Shown here one piece after another: positions 12,441 to 12,699 of a DNA stretch of 12,699 bases. The stretch covers positions 1 through 12,699 of the forward strand of contig JAPSIU010000052.1 of the NCBI GenBank assembly GCA_031178565.1. Direction: 5' to 3'. Each line of letters opens with the position of its first letter. Within the stretch, counting starts at the first letter, position 1. The translations under genes and the position numbers were made by a program. This stretch comes from Leucobacter sp. Its GTDB lineage: Bacteria > Actinomycetota > Actinomycetes > Actinomycetales > Microbacteriaceae. The notes below the pieces were generated by a model, which saw only the letters and a program-made list of their open reading frames with translations, was not told the DNA's origin and made no database searches.

Positions 12441-12699
12441 TCAGTAGTCTTTCTTGATGAGTTTCCGCATACCGGTGATCGTGATCGCGAGGTTCGCCAA
12501 CGCAGTCACCGTCACCGACGTCCGGTCGTAGCAGGTTGAGAGTTTTCGGAACGCGAGTAGTCCGGCCGTCGCGCGTTCGGCGACCCACCGAAGCCGTCCG
12601 AGTCGTGTCTTCGAGTATTTACCGGGTCTCGCGATACAGGCGGTGATTACGCGGCGGCGAAGATAAGAGAATACGCGGCGGGTGTCGTAAGCCGTGTGC
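12441..12699 (-). CDS. IS5-family-type transposase, C-terminal 85 residues, 5' part outside the window
   Basis: Read on the minus strand, the frame enters from the right edge (first full codon 12698-12696) and ends at TGA 12443-12441. It reads AYDTRRVFSYLRRR, IARPGKYSKTRLGRLRWVAE and LLAFRKLSTCYDR, the familiar end of IS5/IS427-like DDE transposases. The glutamate in RWVAERA is the third catalytic acidic residue of the DDE triad; the two aspartates would be beyond the edge. No start codon is needed because the gene continues outside. Codon use includes AT-ending codons (GTA, TAT, AAA, ACA) that are rarer in the neighbouring genes, fitting recent acquisition. Whether the element is intact cannot be judged. 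The family call rests on motif memory. Confidence 0.8.
   Translation of the reverse strand, partial: HTAYDTRRVFSYLRRRVITACIARPGKYSKTRLGRLRWVAERATAGLLAFRKLSTCYDRTSVTVTALANLAITITGMRKLIKKDY
12441..12699 (-). mobile_element. partial insertion sequence (IS5-type)
   Basis: The transposase end at the right edge shows an insertion sequence entering the window. Its 3' terminal inverted repeat should lie somewhere between 12348 and 12441, possibly at the hairpin 12369-12407, but the matching end is not in view. The left boundary is therefore given at the transposase stop only. Confidence 0.6.

Overview
The window is high-GC, actinobacterial-type DNA. Strong G/C bias at third codon positions, GTG starts and several genes that seem to be translated from leaderless messages all fit. 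A Microbacteriaceae chromosome (Microbacterium-like) is my best inference, but nothing in the window proves the genus.

Layout. From 1 to 9737 the DNA reads as ordinary chromosome. It opens with the 3' end of a metallo-beta-lactamase-fold hydrolase and an MFS exporter, both on the + strand. Facing them is a minus-strand pair with overlapping reading frames: a flavin reductase-like protein followed by a Xi-class (ECM4/YqjG) thiol-dependent hydroquinone reductase. Divergent from that pair are a thioredoxin-type glutathione peroxidase and a MetE-C-terminal-like methyltransferase (+). The methyltransferase ends tail-to-tail, inside one shared CTAG, with a DUF2165 membrane protein (-). Next come a CDP-alcohol phosphatidyltransferase (-) and, divergent from it, a two-component system (+). 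The kinase of that system carries an unusual extra membrane helix and an external C-terminal tail, and its stop codon overlaps the GTG start of the LuxR-type response regulator. A frame-shifted and truncated MFS remnant and an AhpD-like CxxC protein follow.

From about 9770 the region becomes more accessory in character. It holds a minus-strand leucine-rich/HEAT-like protein of unknown role, a small DUF1801 protein behind a perfect 19-bp palindrome, and a gene-poor stretch with several hairpins. It ends with a frame-shifted helix-turn-helix recombinase-like pseudogene and the 3' end of an IS5-type transposase running off the window, with lower-GC codon use.

Theme. Several genes concern thiol/quinone/peroxide handling: the Xi-class reductase, flavin reductase, glutathione peroxidase and AhpD-like protein. 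An actinobacterium would probably feed these from mycothiol or thioredoxin rather than glutathione. The most distinctive pieces are the five-helix histidine kinase with its external cysteine-containing tail, and the 108-bp divergent promoter region upstream of it, which carries an 18-bp palindrome. I found no rRNA, tRNA or CRISPR array.
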